Below, piece after piece: positions 9,117 to 17,718 of a DNA stretch of 64,000 nt. The DNA is from Ensifer adhaerens (lineage in GTDB: Bacteria > Pseudomonadota > Alphaproteobacteria > Rhizobiales > Rhizobiaceae): NCBI RefSeq assembly GCF_013283195.1, contig NZ_JABEKT010000002.1, positions 310,001 to 374,000 of the forward strand, read 5' to 3'. Below the pieces are notes generated by a model. It was not told the DNA's origin. It made no database searches and saw nothing but the letters and a program-made list of their open reading frames with translations. Each line of letters opens with the position of its first letter. Position 1 is the stretch's first letter. Made by a program: the position numbers and the translations under genes.

Positions 9117-9137
9117 CAGCGCCGGCCCGGCAGCCCG

Positions 9138-10040
9138 TCACTCCGTCGTCGCCCGCAACGCCCGCATGATTTCCTCGGCAAACATCGATGTGGCAAGGCC
9201 GTGGCTGCGCTTTTCGCGCTGGACGAGGGAAAGCACGTTCTTTCCAAAGGTACGGTCGCGGATCTGCAGATAGGTGAGCACGCCATTGCGTTGTTCCTCG
9301 GCAATGTCGAACTTGCTGAGAAAGGCGATGCCGTCGCCGGCGGCGGCAAGGCATTTCATCGCTTCGATCGAGTTGGTCAGGAACGCCGGCTCGACGGTCA
9401 GCCCGGCATTGGCGAAGGCATCGGCGACGATGCCGTGGATCAGCATCGACTTGTCGGCAAAAATCAGCGGATAGGGTTCGCAGTGGGCGAGCGGCAGCGA
9501 GTCGAGCCCGACGAGCGGATGTTCGGGCGAGACCACTGCGCCGAGCCGGGTGTCCATCTTCCACAGCGTTTCGAGTTGCGGCGTGGGTGGCAGGTTGAAG
9601 GCGAGGCCGAGGTCGGCCTCGCCGTCGACAACAGCCTGGACGATGTCATGAATGAACATCACCCGGATCGAGATTTTCAGGCGTGGATGGCGGGCGCAGA
9701 AGTTGGCGGCCGCCTTGGGCACGATGCCGCCGGCAAGGCCGTTCATGGTGGCGATGATCACCTCGCCGCTCTGGAGCGCCTTCAGGTCGCGGATCTCGGC
9801 CTCGACCTGGCTGTACTCCTTGATCGTCCGGCGCACATGCGCGACGAGAATTTCGCCGGCCGGCGTCAGCCGCAACCCTCTTGGCAGCCTTTCAAACAGC
9901 GGCTCGCCGATCATCTCCTCCAGTTGCAGCACATGTTTGTTGATTGCCGACGCGGCCACGTTCAGCCGCTCGCCGGCGGCGCGGATGGAACCCGAGCGGG
10001 CGACTTCGTCAATGTAGCGCAGCACGCGCGAGTGCAACAT
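9138..10040 (-). CDS. LysR-family transcriptional regulator
   Basis: 300 residues: N-terminal LysR helix-turn-helix (SGSIRAAGERLNVAASAINKH, read in parts) and a C-terminal periplasmic-binding-like effector domain. The open frame extends upstream to 10241, but the extra 67 residues are not LysR-like and the ATG ending at 10040 gives the standard start (MLHSRVLRYIDEVARSGS). It is divergent from the adenine-deaminase-like gene across 193 bases and is its likely activator. The inducer is unknown, perhaps a purine or related heterocycle. Confidence 0.9.
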   Translation of the reverse strand: MLHSRVLRYIDEVARSGSIRAAGERLNVAASAINKHVLQLEEMIGEPLFERLPRGLRLTPAGEILVAHVRRTIKEYSQVEAEIRDLKALQSGEVIIATMNGLAGGIVPKAAANFCARHPRLKISIRVMFIHDIVQAVVDGEADLGLAFNLPPTPQLETLWKMDTRLGAVVSPEHPLVGLDSLPLAHCEPYPLIFADKSMLIHGIVADAFANAGLTVEPAFLTNSIEAMKCLAAAGDGIAFLSKFDIAEEQRNGVLTYLQIRDRTFGKNVLSLVQREKRSHGLATSMFAEEIMRALRATTE

Positions 10041-10233
10041 GCCCGGTCTCCTCCAATTCAAGCGATCTCGAAAAGAGTACGCTGCGCGCAGAAAATACTG
10101 CTTTTCGGAAGCGGTGCAATAACTTCTTATGGCCTTCGACAACGAGGAGAGATCGGCGCGGGCGCTGCCCCAGGAGGGCTTGAACACCTGGCTCTGCCCA
10201 TGCCGACGAGACTTGCAAGTGGAGGAAAGACGC

Positions 10234-11961
10234 GTGAACAAAACCGAAGCCGTGCACTACGACAAAGTGCGCGCCATCTTTGATATCCTGAATGGAAAGA
10301 AGGAGGCAGATCTTCTTCTGAAGAACCTCAACATCCTCGATGTTCACGGCGAAACCGTCTATCAGGGATCCATCCTCGTCTATGACAAGCGCATCGTTGC
10401 GCTCAATCCCGATGAGGCCATCCTGAAGGTGAAGGATGTTTTCGACGGCAAGGGGCTCTACGCGATCCCCGGCCTGATCGACGCCCACATCCATTTCGAG
10501 TCCCAGCTGGCGCATCCGACGGCACTGGCCGAGGCGATGGTTCCCTGCGGCACGACGACGATCTATGCCGAATGCCTTGATCTCCTGAGTGCGGCGGGTG
10601 ATGAGGGCGTTAAGGCGGCCGAAAGCCTGTTCAAGGACTACGACAAGCTGCCCTATCGGCTCTATGCCTTTGCACCGGGCAAGAAGACGGCGGCGTCCGT
10701 CACCGAGGCGGTTTTGCAGATGGAGCCGGTCATCGGCCTCGGCGAATTCGAGCACTTCACGTACAGCTCCGGCGATGACGACGATTTCCGCAAGGCGGCC
10801 TGGGTGCGCGCCAAGGGCGGCTTCATGAACGGCCACTGGGGCGTGACCGCGCTTTCCGACATGGTGCTGAACTATCTGCCGGCGATCGGCGTGTCGAACA
10901 ATCACGACGTCTGGAACGAGAAGGACATCGAAAAGAGCATTCGCTACGGCTTCCCGACGCACATCAAGTTTGGCGTCGGCAGCAGCGAGGTGATCAAGAT
11001 CCTGCTGCGCGCCATCGTCGACCGCAAGTGGCCGACTGACAATTTCATGCTGTGCACGGACAACATCTCCGTCGAGCGCTTGCTGACCATGGGTCACATG
11101 GACTGGATCATTTCGCTCTGCGCCGAGATGGGATTGAACCCGATCCACGCAATCAAGATGGCGACCTACAACACCGCCCGATCGTTCCATATGGAAGACC
11201 AGATCGGCTCGCTCACGCCCGGCCGGTTTGCCGACATCGTCTTGACCGACAGCCTGTCGCAGATCAACCCGCTCTACGTCTTCAAGGATGGCGAGTTGGT
11301 CGCCAGGGATCGCAAGCTGCTGAAGAACGCCGACATCGATTATTCCGGCATGTGCAAGCAGGGTGTGCCCGGGCTTGACGACCTGACGGCGGATCAGCTC
11401 GATATCGTGCCTCTGGAAGTCTCGCAAGACGGAAGCCAGGCCAAGGTCTACCTTTTCGACGTCTACGGTCGCGGACATGCAAAGTTCTACCAGGAGGTCT
11501 GGGTGCCGCTAAGGGACGGCAAGGTCGTTGCCGAGTATGAGGGCGCGACACTGAGCCGGCTGTCGGTGGTCCAGCGTTATGCCGATGGCAAGCGCCATGT
11601 GGTCAACGGGCTGTTCAAGGGCGTTCACGTGGACCGCGGCGCGGTTGCCACCTTCTGGCCGGCGCCAAAGCCCTACTTCGTCGTCGTCGGCAAGGACAGC
11701 GCGGAAATGTGCCATTGCCTCAAGCGGGTCGACACCTATGCCGGAGCCTGCATCGTCACGGAGGACAGGGTCGAGAAGGCCGTCATGCCGCTCGAGATCT
11801 ATGGCGTGATGGCGAACATGAGCGTGTCCGAACTGACTGCTGCTGCCGGCGCCATCGATGCGGCCCTTGAGGAGATGGGCAACCGCAATGAAGGCGAGCC
11901 GGTCGTGAACAAGCTTCTGAGCCTGTTCATCTCGCTGCACAGGTTCCGATTGATGGCCTGA
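10234..11961 (+). CDS. adenine deaminase-family amidohydrolase, divergent
   Basis: 575 residues from a GTG with GGAGGAAA upstream; a longer ATG frame from 10129 adds non-conserved sequence. The architecture is that of adenine deaminase Ade: composite beta-sandwich, metal-dependent TIM barrel and the C-terminal domain. The metal site is present: HxH in GLIDAHIHFES (residues ~81-90), histidines in MNGHWG and VSNNHD, and aspartate in LCTDN. The motifs differ from classical Ade (GHWG instead of GHAPG, NNHD instead of SDHE, CTDNIS instead of CTDDR), so the substrate may be another purine or a related amidine. It is divergent from a LysR gene and followed by a YczE-type membrane protein. Confidence 0.75.
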   Translation: MNKTEAVHYDKVRAIFDILNGKKEADLLLKNLNILDVHGETVYQGSILVYDKRIVALNPDEAILKVKDVFDGKGLYAIPGLIDAHIHFESQLAHPTALAEAMVPCGTTTIYAECLDLLSAAGDEGVKAAESLFKDYDKLPYRLYAFAPGKKTAASVTEAVLQMEPVIGLGEFEHFTYSSGDDDDFRKAAWVRAKGGFMNGHWGVTALSDMVLNYLPAIGVSNNHDVWNEKDIEKSIRYGFPTHIKFGVGSSEVIKILLRAIVDRKWPTDNFMLCTDNISVERLLTMGHMDWIISLCAEMGLNPIHAIKMATYNTARSFHMEDQIGSLTPGRFADIVLTDSLSQINPLYVFKDGELVARDRKLLKNADIDYSGMCKQGVPGLDDLTADQLDIVPLEVSQDGSQAKVYLFDVYGRGHAKFYQEVWVPLRDGKVVAEYEGATLSRLSVVQRYADGKRHVVNGLFKGVHVDRGAVATFWPAPKPYFVVVGKDSAEMCHCLKRVDTYAGACIVTEDRVEKAVMPLEIYGVMANMSVSELTAAAGAIDAALEEMGNRNEGEPVVNKLLSLFISLHRFRLMA

Positions 11962-12128
11962 CGGCCGACGGAGAGAAACGAGGCAGGCGCTGCGGCGCCT
12001 GTCGACGAGGGGCGTGGATCGACCGGGAGGAGTCCGTGGCATCCACGAAATCATGACGCGACATGCCCGCAGCCGTTGAAATGGCGGTAGCGAAAAGGCA
12101 TCAGGATAATCTGGGAGGATAATGAGCA

Positions 12129-12839
12129 ATGGCACAGAAGACGGACGAGGCCGAAATCGTCGATACCGGCAGCCTGACCCGGCGATGGATCATGTATGTG
12201 GTGGGCATTTACGTGCTGACCTTTGGGGTCAGCCTGGCGATCCGGGCCGGTATCGGCGTGTCGCCGCTGAGCAGCCTGACGCGGACAATGACGCTGGTCT
12301 ATCCGCCCTTGAGCCAGGGCACCTACAATTTCATCACCGAACTGGTCATGCTGACACTGACCTATCTGGTGCTGCCGTCGGATTTCAAGCTGAAGAGCTT
12401 TGCCTCGTTGCTTCCGGCCTTTGCGCTCGCGGTATTCCTTGATTTCAACTTGAGCATGACCGAGTTCGTCAAGCTCGACATCTACTATGCGAAAGTCGCC
12501 CTTCTGGTGTTCGCGGATGCGGCGCTGGCCTATGGCCTGTTCCTGATGATCCGTGCCAATCTGGTGCTCATGCCGATGGACATGTTCGTCAACACGCTCT
12601 GCAAGCGGACGGGCTGGAAGTGGGGCAATATCAAGACCGGCTATGACTGCGCGCTGCTGGTCGTGTCGGCCGGCATCGGTCTCGCCTTCCTGGCCGACAT
12701 CCCCTTCATCCGCGAAGGCACGGTGCTGAACGCAGTCCTGGTCGGCCAGTACATCAGGCTCTATTTCTTCCTCTACAAGAAGATGCAGGCGAGAAAAGCC
12801 GCTCCTTCATCGAACAGGCTCGAGCCGGCCGCCAAGTAG
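12129..12839 (+). CDS. YczE/YitT-type integral membrane protein
   Basis: 236 residues with five or so hydrophobic segments, beginning RWIMYVVGIYVLTFGVSLAIR. The motifs GIGVSPLSSL and NLVLMPMDMFV with KWGNIKTGYD are typical of the YczE/YyaS group. The biochemical role of this family is not established; a transport function is plausible. It lies 167 bases after the adenine-deaminase-like gene, on the same strand, with GGGAGG before the ATG, and a strong terminator follows. The context suggests it moves the substrate or product of the amidohydrolase. Confidence 0.75.
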   Translation: MAQKTDEAEIVDTGSLTRRWIMYVVGIYVLTFGVSLAIRAGIGVSPLSSLTRTMTLVYPPLSQGTYNFITELVMLTLTYLVLPSDFKLKSFASLLPAFALAVFLDFNLSMTEFVKLDIYYAKVALLVFADAALAYGLFLMIRANLVLMPMDMFVNTLCKRTGWKWGNIKTGYDCALLVVSAGIGLAFLADIPFIREGTVLNAVLVGQYIRLYFFLYKKMQARKAAPSSNRLEPAAK

Positions 12840-12861
12840 GATAGGTCCGCAGGCGCAGCAG

Positions 12862-12899
12862 ACAGGGCTCTCCAAGCCGGAGAGCCCTGTCTCTTTCCG
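12862..12899 (+). terminator. strong intrinsic terminator
   Basis: A perfect 12-bp stem (ACAGGGCTCTCC, loop AAGCC, GGAGAGCCCTGT) is followed by a pyrimidine-rich CTCTTTCC tail. It lies between the convergent YczE-type and YciI genes and could serve both. Confidence 0.85.
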
Positions 12900-12910
12900 T
12901 AAGTTATAGC

Positions 12911-13297
12911 TTACGATTTTTGCCCGCTTGATCCCAGTGGCGTACCGGGAAGATACAGCGAAACCGGCCGGATTTCGTAGACCGCAGTCGGGTTGGCGCG
13001 GCGCAGCTCGCGGGCAGCTGCAACGGCTGCCTCAAGCGTTGGAAAGTCGACGACGTAAAACCCGAGCAGCTGCTCCTTGGTTTCGGCAAAGGGGCCATCG
13101 ATGACGACGCCTTCGCCTTTGCCTCTGAGCGTCACCGCGCGCTCCGTGGGGCCAAGCCGTGCTGCCGGGCCTAAGGATTTTTCGCGCACGAGACGATCGT
13201 TGACCTGGAGCAGGTCGGTCATCAACGCGGCGTCTTCTTCCTTCGACCAGGAATCAACCACTCCCTCTTCGTGATAGGCGAGGATGGCGTAGTACAT
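12911..13297 (-). CDS. YciI-family (DGPF domain) protein
   Basis: 128 residues of the YCII-related dimeric alpha/beta barrel family. The starting MYYAILAYHEE, the central VVIDGPFAETKEQLLGFYVVD with the DGPF motif (~residues 66-69) and the C-terminal YEIRPV match. Members are small proteins of uncertain activity, often cotranscribed with ECF sigma factors; none is adjacent here. GGGAGCTG is the likely ribosome site. It stands 103 bases downstream of the HD-GYP gene on the same strand. Confidence 0.88.
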   Translation of the reverse strand: MYYAILAYHEEGVVDSWSKEEDAALMTDLLQVNDRLVREKSLGPAARLGPTERAVTLRGKGEGVVIDGPFAETKEQLLGFYVVDFPTLEAAVAAARELRRANPTAVYEIRPVSLYLPGTPLGSSGQKS

Positions 13298-13400
13298 ATA
13301 GCAGCTCCCTTCTGCGCCCTTTGTCTGCTCAGCCAGACGACCGTGAGATGCTGTCCGGGATGAGCCTCGCCGCGACTATATGGTGGGATCGGCGCGCAGA

Positions 13401-14360
13401 CTATGGGCCTGCAGATTTCAGCCGAAGGAACGGTTCGAGGCTTTCGACAAATTCGCAGAGAAGTTCGCGGTCGAAATGGCCCCTCGAGCCAAACATCATC
13501 TGAACCGTCTCGGCAGGCGTCCACGCACGCTTGTAGGGCCGGAGCGTGGTCATGGCATCATAGACGTCGCAAATGGCAGCAATCCGGACGGGCATGCTGA
13601 GCTGGTCGCCGCGAAGACGGTCGGGGTAGCCGCCACCGTCGACATGTTCGTGGTGATGAAGACAGACATCCAGCACAGTCTCATGGACGTCGCCATTGGC
13701 GCTGAGCAGGTCGTAACCGCGCCGGGTGTGTGTGCGAATTTGCGCGATCTCCTGATCGTCGAGCCGTTCGGTCTTGTTCAACAGCCCCTTCGGCAGCAGC
13801 AGCTTGCCGATATCGTGAAGCAACCCGCTCAACCCCAGGATCTGGACAGCTCGTTCGTCGAGCTTCAGCCAGCGGCCAAAATGGACCATCAAACCGCTGA
13901 CGGCGATCGAGTGCAGGAAGGTGTATTCGTCCTTCTTCTTCAGGCGGCTGATGCCGATCAAGGCGATCGGGTTGTGCTCCACGGCCGAAGCGATTTTCTC
14001 GACGGCTTCTTCCGCTTGGCCGAGCGCAACCGTTCCGCCCATGCGGGCATCGGTAAACACGCCCGCGAGCAGGTGTTTCGTCTGATCGATCGTTCGCGAA
14101 ACCGCTCTGTTTTCGGCAGCGGTTATCGTGCCCAGGGCCGCATTGCCGAAAGGCGGCGCGTCCCGTGTTCGGCCGGCAATGTCGCAACCCTTCTGCACGT
14201 CGATGAGAACACTGATAACATTGCTGGCGCGGACACGATCAACCTCCTGCTCCGTGCTCAACAGGAAGCCGCGCCGCAGACCCGCTGCGGTGGTTCCACC
14301 TTCAAGCTCCTCGACGAACATCCCGAGCCGGACCTGATGTCTTCGTATTCGCTTGTGCAT
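13401..14360 (-). CDS. HD-GYP domain cyclic-di-GMP phosphodiesterase
   Basis: 319 residues. The N-terminal ~100 residues resemble the DUF3391 region found before HD-GYP domains (RIRRHQVRLGMFVEEL). The catalytic domain (about 130-300) has GLLHDIGKLLLPKGLL, HTRRGYDLL, LHHHEHVDGGGYPDRL and ICDVYDAMT, so the HD pair, the further histidines and the GYP triad are intact and hydrolysis of c-di-GMP is expected. It lies 62 bases downstream of the chemoreceptor on the same strand with AGGAGAGG before its ATG, suggesting joint expression and a role in motility or surface behaviour. Confidence 0.93.
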   Translation of the reverse strand: MHKRIRRHQVRLGMFVEELEGGTTAAGLRRGFLLSTEQEVDRVRASNVISVLIDVQKGCDIAGRTRDAPPFGNAALGTITAAENRAVSRTIDQTKHLLAGVFTDARMGGTVALGQAEEAVEKIASAVEHNPIALIGISRLKKKDEYTFLHSIAVSGLMVHFGRWLKLDERAVQILGLSGLLHDIGKLLLPKGLLNKTERLDDQEIAQIRTHTRRGYDLLSANGDVHETVLDVCLHHHEHVDGGGYPDRLRGDQLSMPVRIAAICDVYDAMTTLRPYKRAWTPAETVQMMFGSRGHFDRELLCEFVESLEPFLRLKSAGP

Positions 14361-14422
14361 ACCTCTCCTGAATTGCTCTTCAAATCATGAAACGGGGTGG
14401 CCGGTGCGAACCTCGGATATGA

Positions 14423-16213
14423 TCAGAATTCTGCCCAGTCGCTCGCAGGTGCTACGTTGCCACGGCCGGCCGCAGTCCTTCTCGCAGCCGCACTGTGCGC
14501 AGGGGGCAAGGCAGGTTTCGACAGGGTCGCTGCGCCCCCCCGGACGGCTTCCGGGGGCGCCGTGTTCGCGCCGATATTGAACTGACTGAGGAGCTGGAAA
14601 AGGGCGTCGGCTTCGCTCGACAGACGACGCGCGGCCGCGGTAGACGCCTCGACCATGGCGGCGTTCTGCTGCGTGCCCTGATCCATGACGTTGACGGCTT
14701 GATTGATCTCCTTCAATCCCGTCGCCTGCTCCTTCGATGCGTCGACGATGGCTCCGACATTGCCATTGACCGCAAGGACCTGCGTGACGATCTCTTCGAG
14801 CACGGCTCCCGTCTGCCCGACAAGCGTCGCGCCGCTTTTCACGTGCCCGTTGGATGCGGTGATCAAAGCCTTGATTTCCTTCGCGGCCTTTGCCGAGCGC
14901 TGCGCGAGTTCGCGCACCTCCTGCGCCACGACGGCAAAACCCTTGCCGGCATCGCCAGCGCGGGCGGCTTCCACGCCGGCGTTGAGCGCCAGCAGGTTGG
15001 TCTGGAATGCGATTTCGTCGATGACGCCGATAATGTTGGAGATCTCTGCCGATGAGTTCTCTATCCGTCCCATCGCCTCGACGGCGCTGCGCATCACCGA
15101 GCCGGACTGTTCAGCGTTCTCGCGGGTCTTGCGCACCAGCTCTCCAGCGTCTTCCGCGCGCCGGCTGGAATCGCTAACCGTGGTGGTGATCTCTTCGAGT
15201 GCCGCGGCCGTTTCTTCGACCGATGCCGCCTGTTGTTCCGTGCGTTTCGACAGATCATCGCAGGCAGTGCGAACCTGCTGCGCGCCAGCTGCAATCGCGC
15301 TCGCATTGTCGGCGACGGTCTGCATGGCGTTCTTCAGCTTGGCAGCGGCTGTGTTGAAATCCACCCGCAGCTTATCGAGTGTCGGGATGAACGCCGTATC
15401 CAGGGTTTGCGTCAGGTCGCCATCGGAGAGGGATTGCAGCGCACGGGCAAGTACTTCCACGTTGCTGACACGACCGGTGACGTCGGTTGCGAACTTCACC
15501 ACCTTGAACACCTTGCCGTTCACGTCGAAAATCGGATTGTAGGACGCCTGGATGAACACCTTGCGGCCGCCCTTGCCGAGCCGCATGAATTCGTCGGTCA
15601 CGAACTCGCCGCTGGCCAGCCTCTGCCAGAAGCGGCGATAAGCCTCGCTGGTGGTGTGGGCCGGGTCGCAGAACATCGAATGGTGTCTGCCTTGGATTTC
15701 GCATAGCGTGTAGCCGAGTGTCGCCAGGAAGTTCTCGTTGGCGGTCAGGATTTCACCTGATGTCGTGAATTCGATAACAGCCTGCGCTCGCGACAGTGCG
15801 GCAAGCTTGCCGGCATCTTCCACGCTCCTGCGCTTGTATTCGGTGATATCGGTTGCAAGCTTGATAACCTTGTAGGGCTTGCCCCCTCTGAAGACCGGAT
15901 TGTACGACGCTTCGATCCAGATCTCCTTGCCGCCCTTGCCGAAGCGCTTGTACTGCCGGCGGTCGAATTCGCCGCGGGCAAGCTTTGCCCAGAAGGCGCT
16001 ATAGTCGGCCGATGCCGCTTCGACTGGGTCGACAAAGAGCCGATGATGCTGCCCCACGATCTCCCCAAGCTCGTAGCCCAAGACGGCGCAGAAGTTGGCG
16101 TTCGCATCCAGGATCCGGCCGGTGAGGTCGAACTCGATAATCGCCTGGGAGCGAGACATAGCATCGCGCACGGCCTTGGCCTCGGAGCCGAAGGCAACCG
16201 AAAAACGTTTCAT
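14423..16213 (-). CDS. cytoplasmic methyl-accepting chemotaxis protein with two PAS domains
   Basis: 596 residues with no membrane segment. Two tandem PAS domains (about 10-125 and 130-245) share the pattern AIIEFDLTGRILDANANF / AVIEFTTSGEILTANENF and the GKGGKEIWIEASYNP / GKGGRKVFIQASYNP blocks. The signalling domain follows (about 330-560), with the hairpin tip IDEIAFQTNLLALNAGVEAA. The last residues, DWAEF, fit the xWxxF CheR/CheB-tether pentapeptide. The PAS pair may bind heme or flavin and sense oxygen or redox state. The ATG ending at 16213 is preferred to the extended frame from 16300, whose extra residues are not PAS-like. A CtrA-type box lies upstream and an HD-GYP gene downstream. 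Confidence 0.93.
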   Translation of the reverse strand: MKRFSVAFGSEAKAVRDAMSRSQAIIEFDLTGRILDANANFCAVLGYELGEIVGQHHRLFVDPVEAASADYSAFWAKLARGEFDRRQYKRFGKGGKEIWIEASYNPVFRGGKPYKVIKLATDITEYKRRSVEDAGKLAALSRAQAVIEFTTSGEILTANENFLATLGYTLCEIQGRHHSMFCDPAHTTSEAYRRFWQRLASGEFVTDEFMRLGKGGRKVFIQASYNPIFDVNGKVFKVVKFATDVTGRVSNVEVLARALQSLSDGDLTQTLDTAFIPTLDKLRVDFNTAAAKLKNAMQTVADNASAIAAGAQQVRTACDDLSKRTEQQAASVEETAAALEEITTTVSDSSRRAEDAGELVRKTRENAEQSGSVMRSAVEAMGRIENSSAEISNIIGVIDEIAFQTNLLALNAGVEAARAGDAGKGFAVVAQEVRELAQRSAKAAKEIKALITASNGHVKSGATLVGQTGAVLEEIVTQVLAVNGNVGAIVDASKEQATGLKEINQAVNVMDQGTQQNAAMVEASTAAARRLSSEADALFQLLSQFNIGANTAPPEAVRGGAATLSKPALPPAHSAAARRTAAGRGNVAPASDWAEF

Positions 16214-16384
16214 CTTGAATGTCCTTTGTAGAGTACGACCTGCAGCCGTGACGACGCCAGCTCTCATTCGAAGAGAGAGCTGCCGCACAGCTAAACGCAC
16301 ATCATCGCAACCGGGATTGCCATCGGCGCATCATGCGCATGTGTAACCCCCAGATTTTGCCTGGCTATATTTTGCATTCACAAA

Positions 16385-16399
16385 TTAACGCTGCGTTAA
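16385..16399 (-). promoter_or_regulatory. CtrA-type box in the chemoreceptor promoter region
   Basis: TTAA-CGCTGCG-TTAA matches the CtrA consensus and is the core of a perfect 17-base palindrome (ATTAACGC-T-GCGTTAAT). Read toward the chemoreceptor, a TATAGC -10-like hexamer follows about 16 bases later, so the box would sit at -35. The rest of the 16214-16644 gap shows nothing else I recognise. Confidence 0.5.
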
Positions 16400-16644
16400 T
16401 CCAGAAACGACGATCGAAAGATCGCTCCGATTCTTTATCGGTCGAAAATCTTGGGTTGCGATCGACTTTCCATGCACGCAAACGCGTGCAAAGTCAGGCT
16501 TGAACGGGCGCGCGAAGGCTGCTTTCGTTGCAGTTGATTTCGGCGGGCGAAAGCTGAACTCAAAGCAATGGCGAGCGCGCGGCGGCCAACGGCCATCCCG
16601 CGACCATCGATCCAGCGTCTCACGCGTGTTCCAGGTAGGCCCTC

Positions 16645-17571
16645 ATGGAAATATACCAGCTCAGAACGTTCCTTGCCGTTGCGCGCTGCCAGCATCTGAC
16701 CCGCGCCTCCGAGCAGCTTCATGTCAGTCAGCCGGCCGTTTCCAAGCATATCAAGGCGCTCGAAGAGGAACTGGGGCTGTCGCTCTTCGAGCGGACACCG
16801 GCAGGCGTGTTCCTGACGAAAAGCGGCAAGGAGATCTTTCACCTTGCCGAAGTCACCCTCAGCTCGGCCATGGCGCTGACCAACAAGGCGGCACAGCTCA
16901 GAGGCGAGGTCGCCGGAACGGTGAAGCTGGGGACCATCGTCGATCCGGAATCGCTGCGGCTCGGAGAGTTTCTTGCCCGCATGCTGCAATGGCACCCGAT
17001 GATCGAGGTGAAGCTCAAGCACGGGATCTCCGGTGAAATTGCGCAGCAGGTGACCGCAGGCGATCTGGATGCCGGCTACTATCTTGGACGGGTCGAGGCG
17101 CCCGGCATGGGCGCGCTCGAGCTTCGCAAGGTGGTCTATGTTGTCATCGCTCCGCCGAGTTGGGTGCCGCAGCTGAACGGTGCGACGCTTCAGGATCTGG
17201 CAGGGCTTCCCTGGGTGGGACCCAACACGCAGAGTTCGCAGCATCGTATCCTGCACGACCTGTTTGCGGATGCCGGGGTTGCGCCGCCCGCGGCCGCGAT
17301 CGAGGTCGATCAGGAATCCTCCATGATCAGCCTCGTCAAGAGCGGTGTGGGACTGTGTCTCATGCGGGAAGAGGTGTCGCGAGGCGATGTCGACAATGGA
17401 GAACTGGTGATGTGGGACGGTGCAATTCCGCTCTGCCCCCTGTCGTTCATCTACCTCGAAAACCGCAAGACAGATGCGCCGATTGCCACCATGCTCCACG
17501 TACTCGAGAGCATGGTTGAAGAAAGTGTTAACCTGTCAGTAAGCCTTGGCGCTGAAAAACAGGAAATATAA
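16645..17571 (+). CDS. LysR-family transcriptional regulator, TtuA-like position
   Basis: 308 residues: N-terminal LysR domain (EIYQLRTFLAVARCQHLTRA then SEQLHVSQPAVSKHIKALEEELG) and an effector-binding domain with ENGxG-like NKAAQLRGEVAGTVKLGT. It is followed on the same strand by an MFS permease and a glycerate 2-kinase, the arrangement of ttuA-ttuB-ttuD in Agrobacterium vitis tartrate utilisation, although the tartrate dehydrogenase ttuC is absent. It probably activates those genes in response to a hydroxy acid such as tartrate or glycerate. Confidence 0.88.
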   Translation: MEIYQLRTFLAVARCQHLTRASEQLHVSQPAVSKHIKALEEELGLSLFERTPAGVFLTKSGKEIFHLAEVTLSSAMALTNKAAQLRGEVAGTVKLGTIVDPESLRLGEFLARMLQWHPMIEVKLKHGISGEIAQQVTAGDLDAGYYLGRVEAPGMGALELRKVVYVVIAPPSWVPQLNGATLQDLAGLPWVGPNTQSSQHRILHDLFADAGVAPPAAAIEVDQESSMISLVKSGVGLCLMREEVSRGDVDNGELVMWDGAIPLCPLSFIYLENRKTDAPIATMLHVLESMVEESVNLSVSLGAEKQEI

Positions 17572-17606
17572 TCAGATAGATAGATGAGGAATTCCGGTTC
17601 ATTCCG

Positions 17607-17631
17607 TTTCGGAATTGCCGCAATTCCGAAA
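17607..17631 (+). promoter_or_regulatory. 25-base palindrome, probable operator of the MFS gene
   Basis: A perfect inverted repeat, TTTCGGAATTG-CCG-CAATTCCGAAA, lies between the LysR stop and the MFS start. Another AATTCCGG is found just upstream (17590s), so CGGAATT half-sites recur. No T-run follows, which argues for an operator over a terminator. Confidence 0.5.
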
Positions 17632-17718
17632 TGCGATTGGAACTGCCGAAGGGCCGCTGTTAGTCCTCGCTCATTGACATCCACGGTGGGAGCCGTGGCC
17701 TATATCTGGGAGGATAGC

